From JBCCVH01 sp942492555 (GTDB lineage Bacteria > Bacteroidota > Bacteroidia > Cytophagales > Amoebophilaceae): a stretch of 64,000 nt of DNA. A model generated the notes under the pieces. The model was not told where the DNA came from, ran no database searches, and saw nothing but the letters and a program-made list of their open reading frames with translations. Positions 17,602 to 25,667 of the stretch are shown here, piece by piece. The position numbers and the translations under genes were made by a program. Location of the stretch: the NCBI GenBank assembly GCA_942492555.1, contig CALOEX010000003.1, positions 1 through 64,000 of the forward strand, given 5' to 3'. Within the stretch, counting starts at the first letter, position 1. The number at the start of each line of letters is the position of its first letter.

Positions 17602-18477
17602 ATGATCACAAGTAAATACCTCAATCCGCAAAACGACTTTGCTTTTAAACGCATCTTTGGGCAAGAAAAAAACAAGGAGATTCTCATCTCCATGCTCAAT
17701 GCCGTGCTTAAAAATCAACTGCATCATGCTATTCAAGATGTTGTCTTTCTAAAAACAGCACAAGACCCAGAAATTGCCTCCCAAAAGCAAAGCATTGTAG
17801 ATGTACTCTGTAAAGATGAAGATGGCTGTCAATACATTGTAGAAATGCAGATAGCACGTACAGAAGGCTTTGAAAAAAGAGCGCTTTTCTACGCTTCTAA
17901 AGCCTATGTAGATCAAGCAGAAGTAGGTGAAAAATACCATAACCTCAAAGAGGTCATATTTTTAGCTTTTACCAACCACATTCTTTTCCCTAAAAAGGAA
18001 CATTATAAAAGTGAACATGTTATTCTGGATAAAGTTACACTTGCCCATGACATGAAGTATATGAGTTTTACTTTTGTAGAACTGCCTAAATTTGGGCAGC
18101 AATGCCCAGAAGACATCAGCAAACTTTCCTTAGAAGAAAAATTCTATCACTTTTTGTACAAAGCTCCTGCCATGAGCCATGGAGATTTGGCAAAGCTTAC
18201 AGGGAGAGACATTGTTATCAAAAAGGCCTTTGATGAGTTAGAAAGGTTTAGTTGGACAGAAGAAGAGCTCAATACGTATGATCAAGTCCAAAAAAGAGAG
18301 AGAGACAATCTCTCTGCTTTGCTTTATGCTAAACAGGAAGGTCTTGTAGAGGGTATGGAAAAAGGAATGGAAAAAGGGATGGAAAAAGGCAAACAAGCCA
18401 TGGCAGCAAAAATGCGCAAAGCAGGTGTTGATCCCGTGCTTATTGCACAAATACTACACAGCAAGGATGATGAATAA
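17602..18477 (+). CDS. Rpn family PD-(D/E)XK nuclease, copy 1
   Basis: A 291-residue recombination-promoting nuclease/putative transposase. The nuclease core shows NDFAFKRIFG, then SIVDVLCKDEDG and YIVEMQ, the D...E-x-Q form of the PD-(D/E)XK active site, and KRALFYASKAY. The C-terminal region has three GMEK tetrapeptides followed by a short KMRKAGVDP helix domain. In studied Rpn systems that C-terminal part is translated separately and inhibits the full-length toxin. In-frame ATGs in the GMEK repeats, with GGA/GGG just upstream, could serve here. I prefer ATG 17602 to the upstream TTG because the promoter box overlaps the TTG. Confidence 0.9.
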   Translation: MITSKYLNPQNDFAFKRIFGQEKNKEILISMLNAVLKNQLHHAIQDVVFLKTAQDPEIASQKQSIVDVLCKDEDGCQYIVEMQIARTEGFEKRALFYASKAYVDQAEVGEKYHNLKEVIFLAFTNHILFPKKEHYKSEHVILDKVTLAHDMKYMSFTFVELPKFGQQCPEDISKLSLEEKFYHFLYKAPAMSHGDLAKLTGRDIVIKKAFDELERFSWTEEELNTYDQVQKRERDNLSALLYAKQEGLVEGMEKGMEKGMEKGKQAMAAKMRKAGVDPVLIAQILHSKDDE

Positions 18478-18527
18478 GTTAGTGAAAAGTTACACTATAA
18501 CCCTTTAACATTTTGTTCAAAAAACAA

Positions 18528-18535
18528 TATCTTTG
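18528..18535 (+). promoter_or_regulatory. TATCTTTG -7 box of Rpn copy 2
   Basis: Same box and same three-base spacing to the ATG (18539) as in copy 1, so each duplicated gene carries its own promoter. Confidence 0.5.
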
Positions 18536-18538
18536 CAT

Positions 18539-19426
18539 ATGATCACAAGTAAATACCTCAATCCGCAGAACGACTTTGCTTTTAAACGCATCTTTGGGCA
18601 AGAAAAAAACAAGGAGATTCTCATCTCCATGCTCAATGCCGTGCTTAAAAATCAACTGCATCATGCTATTCAAGATGTTGTCTTTCTAAAAACAGCACAA
18701 GACCCAGAAATTGCCTCCCAAAAGCAAAGCATTGTAGATGTACTCTGTAAAGATGAAGATGGCTGTCAATACATTGTAGAAATGCAGATAGCACGTACAG
18801 AAGGCTTTGAAAAAAGAGCGCTTTTCTACGCTTCTAAAGCCTATGTAGATCAAGCAGAAGTAGGTGAAAAATACCATAACCTCAAAGAGGTCATATTTTT
18901 AGCTTTTACCAACCACATTCTTTTCCCTAAAAAGGAGCATTATAAAAGTGAACATGTTATTCTGGATAAAGTTACACTCGCCCATGACATGAAGTATATG
19001 AGTTTTACTTTTGTAGAACTGCCTAAATTTGGGCAGCAATGCCCAGAAGACATCAGCAAACTTTCCTTAGAAGAAAAATTCTATCACTTTTTGTACAAAG
19101 CTCCTGCCATGAGCCATGGAGATTTGGCAAAGCTTACAGGGAGAGACATTGTTATCAAAAAGGCCTTTGATGAGTTAGAAAGGTTTAGTTGGACAGAAGA
19201 AGAGCTCAATACGTATGATCAAGTCCAAAAAAGAGAGAGAGACAATCTCTCTGCTTTGCTTTATGCTAAACAGGAAGGTCTTGTAGAGGGTATGGAAAAA
19301 GGAATGGAAAAAGGGATAGAAAAAGGTATGGAAAAAGGCAAACAAGCCATGGCAGCAAAAATGCGCAAAGCAGGTGTTGATCCCGTGCTTATTGCACAAA
19401 TACTACACAGCAAGGATGATGAATAA
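18539..19426 (+). CDS. Rpn family PD-(D/E)XK nuclease, copy 2
   Basis: A 295-residue near-identical copy of the preceding gene with the same nuclease motifs. It differs chiefly in having four tetrapeptides (GMEK, GMEK, GIEK, GMEK) instead of three. Few other base changes are visible, so the duplication is recent or kept uniform by gene conversion. A separate short antitoxin-like C-terminal product would begin in or just before these repeats. Confidence 0.9.
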   Translation: MITSKYLNPQNDFAFKRIFGQEKNKEILISMLNAVLKNQLHHAIQDVVFLKTAQDPEIASQKQSIVDVLCKDEDGCQYIVEMQIARTEGFEKRALFYASKAYVDQAEVGEKYHNLKEVIFLAFTNHILFPKKEHYKSEHVILDKVTLAHDMKYMSFTFVELPKFGQQCPEDISKLSLEEKFYHFLYKAPAMSHGDLAKLTGRDIVIKKAFDELERFSWTEEELNTYDQVQKRERDNLSALLYAKQEGLVEGMEKGMEKGIEKGMEKGKQAMAAKMRKAGVDPVLIAQILHSKDDE

Positions 19427-19476
19427 GTTAGTGAAAAGTTACACTATAACCCTTTAACATTTTGTTCAAAAAACAA

Positions 19477-19484
19477 TATCTTTG
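19477..19484 (+). promoter_or_regulatory. TATCTTTG -7 box of Rpn copy 3
   Basis: Same promoter box and spacing as copies 1 and 2, three bases before ATG 19488. Confidence 0.5.
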
Positions 19485-19487
19485 CAT

Positions 19488-20339
19488 ATGATCACAAGTA
19501 AATACCTCAATCCGCAGAACGACTTTGCTTTTAAACGCATCTTTGGGCAAGAAAAAAACAAAGAGATTCTCATCTCCATGCTCAATGCCGTGCTTAAAAA
19601 TCAACTGCATCATGCTATTCAAGATGTTGTCTTTCTAAAAACAGCACAAGACCCAGAAATTGCCTCCCAAAAGCAAAGCATTGTAGATGTACTCTGTAAA
19701 GATGAAGATGGCTGTCAATACATTGTAGAAATGCAGATAGCACGTACAGAAGGCTTTGAAAAAAGAGCGCTTTTCTACGCTTCTAAAGCCTATGTAGATC
19801 AAGCAGAAGTAAGTGAAAAATACCATAACCTCAAAGAGGTCATTTTTTTAGCTTTTACCAACCACATTCTTTTCCCTAAAAAGGAACATTATAAAAGTGA
19901 ACATGTTATTCTGGATAAAGTTACACTTGCCCATGACATGAAGTATATGAGTTTTACTTTTGTAGAACTGCCTAAATTTGGGCAGCAATGCCCAGAAGAC
20001 ATCAGCAAACTTTCCTTAGAAGAAAAATTCTATCACTTTTTGTACAAAGCTCCTGCCATGAGCCATGGAGATTTGGCAAAGCTTACAGGGAGAGACATTG
20101 TTATCAAAAAGGCCTTTGATGAGTTAGAAAGGTTTAGTTGGACAGAAGAAGAGCTCAATACGTATGATCAAGTCCAAAAAAGAGAGAGAGACAATCTCTC
20201 TGCTTTGCTTTATGCTAAACAAGAAGGTCTTGTAGAGGGTATGGAAAAAGGTAAACAAGCAATGGTAGCAAAAATGCGCAAAGCAGGTGTTGATCCCGTG
20301 CTTATTGCACAAATACTGCAAGAGCAGGATGATGAATAA
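19488..20339 (+). CDS. Rpn family PD-(D/E)XK nuclease, copy 3
   Basis: A 283-residue copy with the same catalytic motifs, one Gly-to-Ser change (AEVSEKYH), only one GMEK unit, Ala-to-Val after the repeat, and a different tail (LQEQDDE instead of LHSKDDE). It is the most diverged of the three, and the change is concentrated in the C-terminal module thought to control dimerisation and neutralisation in Rpn systems. Confidence 0.9.
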   Translation: MITSKYLNPQNDFAFKRIFGQEKNKEILISMLNAVLKNQLHHAIQDVVFLKTAQDPEIASQKQSIVDVLCKDEDGCQYIVEMQIARTEGFEKRALFYASKAYVDQAEVSEKYHNLKEVIFLAFTNHILFPKKEHYKSEHVILDKVTLAHDMKYMSFTFVELPKFGQQCPEDISKLSLEEKFYHFLYKAPAMSHGDLAKLTGRDIVIKKAFDELERFSWTEEELNTYDQVQKRERDNLSALLYAKQEGLVEGMEKGKQAMVAKMRKAGVDPVLIAQILQEQDDE

Positions 20340-20448
20340 GTTAGTGCGAAGCTAGAGTTATCTCAATTGATTAGAGGAGCTTATGCAATGTACAGGAAAA
20401 ACAAAAGTTTAGACTTTTATAGCTACAAAAATAGAACCACCTACAACA

Positions 20449-21120
20449 TTACAAACTTTTCTCAATCTTTTTTTGTTGTCTGTTTTGTATTTCATAGTAT
20501 TTTTCCAACAACAAACCGATTTTATAGCCAGTATATAAAGATAAAAATAGCATAAAATAGACATAGCAATAATTGACAAATGTAAATATATCTCTGCCAT
20601 TAATTTCCTTCCATAGCTTATTTTCTATGTAATATACATTTTTGGTAAAGTCATTGTAAGTAGCTTTTTTTTCCTTAGACAAATCTATCCATCCCCATTT
20701 GTCCAGTGTGTGCCACCATTCATAGGAGAATTCATACTCCCCATATATACAGGTAACGAATCCATCTGTCAAGGAATCTAAAAAATTATATACCCATTTA
20801 GGAGCATCTGATTTAAAGTTGGAAGGAAATTCTTTTTTCTTTTTTTGTACCCACGCTAGAAAATACCTTTTTTCTGTTGTTGTTTGCAATTTTTGCAAAC
20901 AGCTTTTATATGATGACGTTAATTCGTCTTGATTTTTTTTCCTGAGAGAAGGTAGCAACTCTTCAGCCAATATAGTGTCTAAATCTTGTGTACTCTTATC
21001 TTGGTTAATAACCATTTTATTGTCGTCGATGTTGTTTTCATTCAGGAATCCAGTTGCTTGAATGGGTGCTAAAAAAAAGATAAATAAGGCAATGCTAATC
21101 AAGTGAGTATTTTTTTTCAT
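20449..21120 (-). CDS. Small secreted protein with C-terminal membrane segment
   Basis: Unrecognised 223-residue protein. It has a signal sequence ending APIQATG, a polar helical middle, and a C-terminal hydrophobic segment (YFMLFLSLYTGYKIG) followed by a basic tail. The signal end (PIQ-T) and the YxGYKxG motif match the TPR protein at 3858-5807, although the middles are unrelated. A CAAAGTTA box (reverse of TAACTTTG) at 21149-21156 is a likely promoter. Function unknown. Confidence 0.7.
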   Translation of the reverse strand: MKKNTHLISIALFIFFLAPIQATGFLNENNIDDNKMVINQDKSTQDLDTILAEELLPSLRKKNQDELTSSYKSCLQKLQTTTEKRYFLAWVQKKKKEFPSNFKSDAPKWVYNFLDSLTDGFVTCIYGEYEFSYEWWHTLDKWGWIDLSKEKKATYNDFTKNVYYIENKLWKEINGRDIFTFVNYCYVYFMLFLSLYTGYKIGLLLEKYYEIQNRQQKKIEKSL

Positions 21121-21148
21121 TTTAAAAAATTTTGTTTTTGACGTGGAG

Positions 21149-21156
21149 CAAAGTTA
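21149..21156 (-). promoter_or_regulatory. TAACTTTG -7 box for the 20449-21120 gene
   Basis: Reads TAACTTTG on the minus strand, 28 bases before the start codon, which is a normal distance. Confidence 0.45.
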
Positions 21157-21299
21157 CACAAAAAAACTACATGTTTGTTCTTTTTGCGATTTTTAAAGTA
21201 GTATCTGTTTATTGCTCTCATTTTTATTTTGCTGTTTTTGGTATTGTCTTAAAAATTTTCTCTTAGTTTGGGTTTGCTGAATGTTTTTTTATTTGAGAT

Positions 21300-22049
21300 A
21301 TGCTGACAAAAAAAGAATGGGGTTTTATCAAAAGTTTACAATGCAAAAAAGAACGGAAAGCACAAGGTTGTTTTGTTGTAACAGGAGAAAATGCAGTAAT
21401 GATGTTTCTTGGTGCTGGATGCAATGTACGTTATCTTTTGGTAACACCACTGTTGATGAAGAAATATGAGCATTTAGTTGCTTATGGTGATGTATTGCAT
21501 GTGGTGTGCCAAGAAATAATCACGCGGGTAAGTAGTTTAAAAGAGCCTGGAGGGATATTGTTGGTGACCAATTGCTTGGCATTTTCACTAGTGTACCCCA
21601 AGGTTGGGCGGAAAGTGCTGGTATTGGATGATATACGTGATCCTGGCAATATGGGGACGATTATTCGTACGGCACATTGGTTTGGCATTGAGGATGTTGT
21701 GGCTTCTTTAACGAGTGTTGATTGTTATAATCCTAAGGTGGTACAAGCGACAGCAGGTTCTTTGTGTTGTGTGCGAGTGCATTATACAGATTTGTCCATT
21801 TATTTAGATCGAGTGTGTCAAGCAAAAATGCCTGTTATTGGAGCAGTGCTGGATGGGGTGAATATACATACCTGTCCACTACCAGATGAGGGTTGTCTTG
21901 TGATGGGAAATGAGGCATATGGTATTGGTGAAGGGATACGGCAATATTTGACGATGAAAGTACGCATTCCAGGTTATGGAAGTGCAGAGTCTCTGAATGT
22001 GGGGGTTGCGATGGGTATCTTATTGAATCGATGGTGTGTAGTAGCATAG
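21300..22049 (+). CDS. SpoU/TrmH-family RNA 2'-O-methyltransferase
   Basis: A 249-residue SPOUT enzyme that would 2'-O-methylate rRNA or tRNA using S-adenosylmethionine. An N-terminal L30e-like substrate-binding region is followed by the three SpoU motifs: DDIRDPGNMGTIIRTA, VMGNEAYGIGEG and SLNVGVAMGILL. The arrangement fits RlmB/TsnR-like rRNA methyltransferases. It is one of three SpoU-type enzymes in the window. Exact target site cannot be told. Confidence 0.9.
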   Translation: MLTKKEWGFIKSLQCKKERKAQGCFVVTGENAVMMFLGAGCNVRYLLVTPLLMKKYEHLVAYGDVLHVVCQEIITRVSSLKEPGGILLVTNCLAFSLVYPKVGRKVLVLDDIRDPGNMGTIIRTAHWFGIEDVVASLTSVDCYNPKVVQATAGSLCCVRVHYTDLSIYLDRVCQAKMPVIGAVLDGVNIHTCPLPDEGCLVMGNEAYGIGEGIRQYLTMKVRIPGYGSAESLNVGVAMGILLNRWCVVA

Positions 22050-22053
22050 ATGA

Positions 22054-22087
22054 TGCTATAGGTTCTATTTTTCCTATAGTGCTTTTT
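22054..22087 (+). terminator. Terminator after the SpoU gene
   Basis: CTATAGG (22056) pairs with CCTATAG (22073), extended by two wobble pairs, and is followed by a run of T. It lies just after the stop codon. Confidence 0.5.
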
Positions 22088-22217
22088 GTTCAATGAATCT
22101 GTTTCAAAAAAGGTGTATTGGTAAGGGTGATTATACATGCAGTTTCAGGAGCTGGACGCTGATCAAAAAAGCATATATGTAATTTTAATGGCTAGCTTTT
22201 ATAGGGAAAGGTCATAT

Positions 22218-22237
22218 ATTGTGTGCCAGCCCCAAAT
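22218..22237. repeat. Orphan copy of the IS terminal motif
   Basis: Twenty bases starting ATTGTGTGCCAG match the motif beside the transposase remnant at 360-379 with one mismatch. There is no transposase nearby, so it is probably a relic of an excised or deleted element. Confidence 0.45.
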
Positions 22238-22397
22238 AATAAAGTAGAAAAAATTGTAGCAATTTAAAAAAAATGTACTTTTCAAGACATGATATGGAAA
22301 ATTATGCATGCCTATTTTTTATTATTCCACATTCACATTAATTTTGCTTGTATTCTTGCGTTAACCGTAAGGCAACTCACTGTTTTAACCTACATTT

Positions 22398-22733
22398 ATG
22401 AACACTGCTATCATTGAAGCCACTGGTGATCTTTCTGCTTTGCTTACAAGTCAAAAAGAGCCTGTAATTTTGGATTTTTGGGCACCTTGGTGCGGACCAT
22501 GTCAACAGTTGAATCCTGTTTTAAAAGAATTGGGTCAATCGTTTGCTGGCAAGCTACACATTATCAAAATCAATATTGACAATCATGATGAAATATTGTC
22601 TCAATATCAGATAAAAAGTATTCCTACTTTGTTATTTATGGATGTGCAAAAAAACATTTTAGATAGCATTGTAGGATACAAAACCTTAGAGCAACTCAAA
22701 CAAAAAGTGAAGGATCATTTTAATTTTGTATAA
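22398..22733 (+). CDS. trxA: Thioredoxin
   Basis: A 111-residue thioredoxin fold with the WCGPC active site (C32 and C35) and the cis-proline in KSIPTLL. It has no signal sequence, so it acts in the cytoplasm reducing protein disulfides. Length is standard. The gene stands alone, with weak hairpin potential downstream. Assignment is firm; which thioredoxin role it fills is open. Confidence 0.93.
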   Translation: MNTAIIEATGDLSALLTSQKEPVILDFWAPWCGPCQQLNPVLKELGQSFAGKLHIIKINIDNHDEILSQYQIKSIPTLLFMDVQKNILDSIVGYKTLEQLKQKVKDHFNFV

Positions 22734-22841
22734 TTATTTTAGCGGTTATTACCGGGATTCACGCTGAAAAAACTATATTTTAGGCTGATTAATAGCTTGA
22801 AAAGCTCAAGTTGAGCGTTAGTCTCATTTTAGTAGTAGCCC

Positions 22842-24101
22842 ATGTATTATATTGCTGATTTACATGTACACTCCCGTTATGCGTATGCAACAAGTCCACA
22901 GCTGGATATAGAAAACCTTTATAAATGGGCCTATATCAAAGGTGTTACTGTGGTAGGTACTGGAGACTTTACACATCCGACATGGTTAGAAGAAATAGAG
23001 CATAAACTGATGCCAGCAGATAATGGTTTTTATCAGCTAAAAACAGAGTTTCATCCACTAGTTCATATGCATGTGCAACCTAGTGCTCCCCATAGTGTTT
23101 TCTTTTGTTTAAGTATGGAAGTCAGCTGTATTTATGCATATGGTGGCAAAGTAAGAAAAAGTCATCATTTGATTTATGCTCCTGATATAGCAACTGTTAA
23201 ACGTCTTAATAAGCGATTGGCTTGTTTTGGTAATTTACAGTCGGATGGGCGTCCTGTATTACGCATTACAGCACGTGATTTATTAGAGGTTATTTTAGAG
23301 ACTTCGTTGGATTGTCATCTGATCCCAGCACATATTTGGACTCCTTGGTTTTCTATTTTTGGTTCTAGGTCGGGTTATGACCATATTGAAGCTTGCTTTA
23401 GGGATCTCACACCTTATATTTTTGCGCTTGAAACTGGTCTTTCTTCAGATCCTGCAATGAATAGGATGTTAAGTAATTTGGATCATTATCGCTTAGTCTC
23501 TAATTCTGATGCACATTCAGCACACCATATTGGGCGTGAAGCTACTTGCTTTGATACTGATTTAACGTATGATGCTTTGTTTGCTACATTAAAGGGAGGG
23601 GAGGGCTTTTGTGGTACTTTTGAATTTTTCCCTGAAGAGGGTAAGTATTATTATGATGGACATCGTCAGTGTGGTATAGTCATGGATCCTCAGCAAACGA
23701 TTTCCTGTGGTGGTATTTGCCCTAGATGTGGTAAAAAATTAACGTTGGGTGTGCGACATCAAGTGGAAAAACTTGCTGATCGTTGTGTGCCTTTGGTGTC
23801 AAATGAGAAAATTATAACACGGTATATTGTGCCTTTGCCTGAGATTATTAGTCAAATAGTCAAAAAAGGTGTTCGTACAAAAAGTGTGCAACGTGTGTAT
23901 GTTGAGATTATCAACCGTTTTGGTAATGAGTTCACTTTTTTATGGGAAACGCCTCTAGGTGAAATACGATCTTTTTTACCCTCTATTTATGCAGTGGCTA
24001 TTGAAAGATTGCGAACGGGCAAAGTAAGATGCACAGCAGGTTATGATGGTAAATATGGGAGTGTAGAGGTACTTGAAAAAAATGGTGTATCGATTTTTTA
24101 A
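22842..24101 (+). CDS. PHP-domain endonuclease Q-like DNA repair protein
   Basis: A 419-residue protein resembling the EndoQ family (PHP fold plus zinc site), nucleases that nick 5' of deaminated bases such as uracil and hypoxanthine and at abasic sites. Metal-binding PHP motifs are present: DLHVHS (H8, H10), GTGDFTHP, LIPAHIWTPWFS, and NSDAHSAHHIG. A zinc ribbon follows (CGGICPRCGKKL). The C-terminal part ends near KYGSVEVL. It precedes tgt with its own terminator-like hairpin. Older annotation often calls this family a helicase, which the sequence does not support. Confidence 0.8.
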   Translation: MYYIADLHVHSRYAYATSPQLDIENLYKWAYIKGVTVVGTGDFTHPTWLEEIEHKLMPADNGFYQLKTEFHPLVHMHVQPSAPHSVFFCLSMEVSCIYAYGGKVRKSHHLIYAPDIATVKRLNKRLACFGNLQSDGRPVLRITARDLLEVILETSLDCHLIPAHIWTPWFSIFGSRSGYDHIEACFRDLTPYIFALETGLSSDPAMNRMLSNLDHYRLVSNSDAHSAHHIGREATCFDTDLTYDALFATLKGGEGFCGTFEFFPEEGKYYYDGHRQCGIVMDPQQTISCGGICPRCGKKLTLGVRHQVEKLADRCVPLVSNEKIITRYIVPLPEIISQIVKKGVRTKSVQRVYVEIINRFGNEFTFLWETPLGEIRSFLPSIYAVAIERLRTGKVRCTAGYDGKYGSVEVLEKNGVSIF

Positions 24102-24108
24102 TCGATAC
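24087..24108 (+). terminator. Hairpin overlapping the EndoQ-like stop codon
   Basis: Perfect 9-base arms, GTATCGATT and AATCGATAC, with a TTTT loop. The stop codon TAA lies within the structure. It has no T tract after it, so it may be a weak terminator or an mRNA end stabiliser. Confidence 0.4.
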
Positions 24109-24117
24109 AATCCATAG

Positions 24118-24125
24118 TATCTTTG
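24118..24125 (+). promoter_or_regulatory. TATCTTTG -7 box of tgt
   Basis: A perfect TAnnTTTG box ends three bases before the ATG at 24129, the same geometry as at the Rpn genes, implying a leaderless tgt transcript. Confidence 0.55.
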
Positions 24126-24128
24126 TGC

Positions 24129-25265
24129 ATGCAATTTACAATTCAACATATCGACCAGCTGAGTCAGGCACGCACAGGGATGTTCAAGACAGCTCATGGT
24201 GTGGTGCAAACACCTATTTTCATGCCTGTAGGTACTTTGGGAACAGTTAAGGGTATTCCGCAAGATGCATTAAAGGATTTAAAATCAGAGATTATTTTGG
24301 GTAATGCCTATCATTTATACTTTCGTCCTGGTACTTCCATTTTAGAAAGTGCTGGTGGATTGCACGCTTTTATGGGGTGGGATCGTCCTATATTGACGGA
24401 CAGTGGTGGATACCAAGTGCATTCATTAGCAAAAATGCGAAAAATAACAGAAGAAGGCGTTCGTTTTCAATCTGCTTTAGATGGTAGTTACCATATTTTC
24501 ACACCAGAAAAATCTATTGACATACAACGCAGTATAGGTGCTGACATCATCATGGCATTTGATGAATGCACTCCTTTCCCATGTAGTTATACCTATGCAC
24601 AATCTTCTATGGAACGTACACACCGCTGGTTAAAACGTTGTATGGATCATTTTAATACCACGGATTCTCTATATGGATATAAACAATACCTTTTTCCCAT
24701 TGTACAAGGAAGCATTTATAAAGATTTACGTGGATATGCCACGCAATTCATCGCAGAAAAAAATTGTTTTGGAAATGCCATTGGTGGGGTGTGTCATCCT
24801 ACAGGTCAGCTTTACGAGGTCACACAATGGGTTTGCGATTTACTTCCTAAGGAAAAGCCTCGTTATTTAATGGGTGTTGGCACGCCTGAGGATATTTTGG
24901 AATGTGTAGCACTTGGTGTTGATATGTTTGATTGTGTCATGCCTACCCGCAATGCTCGTAATGGTTCTCTATTTACCTCAGAAGGTGTTATAAATATCAA
25001 AAACAGTCAATGGAAAGATGATTTTAGTCCAATAGATCCACATTTATGTCCCACAAGCCAATATTATAGTAAGGCTTATCTCCATCATCTCATACGTTGT
25101 GGTGAACGACTTGGTGGACAAATTGCCAGTTTACACAATATTGCCTTTTATCGTTGGCTTATAGAACAGATACGTATACATATTACACAAGGGGACTTTA
25201 TCACATGGAAAAAAGCCATTATTCCTATCCTAAAACAAAAAAGGGGGCATGGTAAACCTATGTGA
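24129..25265 (+). CDS. tgt: tRNA-guanine transglycosylase (queuine tRNA-ribosyltransferase)
   Basis: A 378-residue enzyme that exchanges G34 for a queuosine precursor in tRNAs with GUN anticodons. Catalytic features are intact: DSGGYQ, the substrate segment IVQGSIY, and CVMPTRNARNG. The start at ATG 24129 is chosen over the upstream TTG, which lies in the promoter box. The zinc site looks altered: where the E. coli enzyme has C-x-C-x2-C, this one reads HLCPTS, keeping one cysteine and the later histidine (SLHN). This may be usual in the phylum. No other queuosine genes lie nearby. Confidence 0.94.
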   Translation: MQFTIQHIDQLSQARTGMFKTAHGVVQTPIFMPVGTLGTVKGIPQDALKDLKSEIILGNAYHLYFRPGTSILESAGGLHAFMGWDRPILTDSGGYQVHSLAKMRKITEEGVRFQSALDGSYHIFTPEKSIDIQRSIGADIIMAFDECTPFPCSYTYAQSSMERTHRWLKRCMDHFNTTDSLYGYKQYLFPIVQGSIYKDLRGYATQFIAEKNCFGNAIGGVCHPTGQLYEVTQWVCDLLPKEKPRYLMGVGTPEDILECVALGVDMFDCVMPTRNARNGSLFTSEGVINIKNSQWKDDFSPIDPHLCPTSQYYSKAYLHHLIRCGERLGGQIASLHNIAFYRWLIEQIRIHITQGDFITWKKAIIPILKQKRGHGKPM

Positions 25266-25276
25266 TCATGGGTTTT

Positions 25277-25612
25277 TTATATAGTGTCACCATAGCCCAA
25301 AAGCATTCTTGCTTCGGAGGAAAGCCTGTCAAGTGTATAGGGGGGATCAAATGTAAGTGTAATCATGACATCTTTTACGCTGGGCAATGCCAATAATGCC
25401 TCTTTGATATTCATGGGAATGATTTCAGCAGCAGGGCAACTCGGTGTGGTCAGTGTCATTAAAATTTTTATTACCTTTGTTTTTTCTTCCCATATAATAT
25501 CATAAATAAGTCCTAAGTCATAGATGTTTACTGGTAATTCGGGATCATACACCTCTTTTAACCTTTCAATAATTTTTTGTTGCATGGTATGTGATGAAAG
25601 CATTTTTTTCAT
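25277..25612 (-). CDS. SufT/DUF59 (MIP18-type) iron-sulfur assembly protein
   Basis: A 111-residue single-domain protein of the DUF59 family, linked to maturation and delivery of Fe-S clusters. Diagnostic segments are DPELPVNIYDLGLIYDI and LTTPSCPAAEIIP, with the conserved cysteine, and TFDPPYT. In Bacteroidota such genes usually sit with the suf operon. Here it stands alone, convergent with tgt and 11 bases from its stop codon. Confidence 0.88.
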   Translation of the reverse strand: MKKMLSSHTMQQKIIERLKEVYDPELPVNIYDLGLIYDIIWEEKTKVIKILMTLTTPSCPAAEIIPMNIKEALLALPSVKDVMITLTFDPPYTLDRLSSEARMLLGYGDTI

Positions 25613-25667
25613 TTTTAGTATTTTTTGCTTTACAGGTTAGTGGATAGTTGTATAGCCTTGTAAAAAC

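Larger units (their letters stand above)
17559..20350 (+). repeat. Triple tandem duplication carrying Rpn genes
   Basis: Three head-to-tail units begin at 17559, 18496 and 19445 (periods 937 and 949). They are almost identical, including a TATCTTTG promoter box immediately before each gene. Unit length differs by the number of 12-base GMEK-coding repeats near the 3' end. The third unit ends with altered C-terminal codons. Confidence 0.95.
22050..22397. other. Intergenic region with an orphan IS end
   Basis: A 348-base spacer holding the terminator above and an orphan IS-like terminal motif at 22218-22237. No transposase coding remains and no RNA gene is recognised. Confidence 0.5.

Noticed and set aside
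17548..20321. Repeated minus-strand frames of 62-74 codons opposite the Rpn genes
   Set aside because: They are antisense shadows repeated three times only because the sense genes are duplicated.
17559..20350. The periodic array at 17.5-20.3 kb as a CRISPR
   Set aside because: The period is about 940 bases and contains whole genes. No short repeat-spacer structure was seen anywhere in the window.
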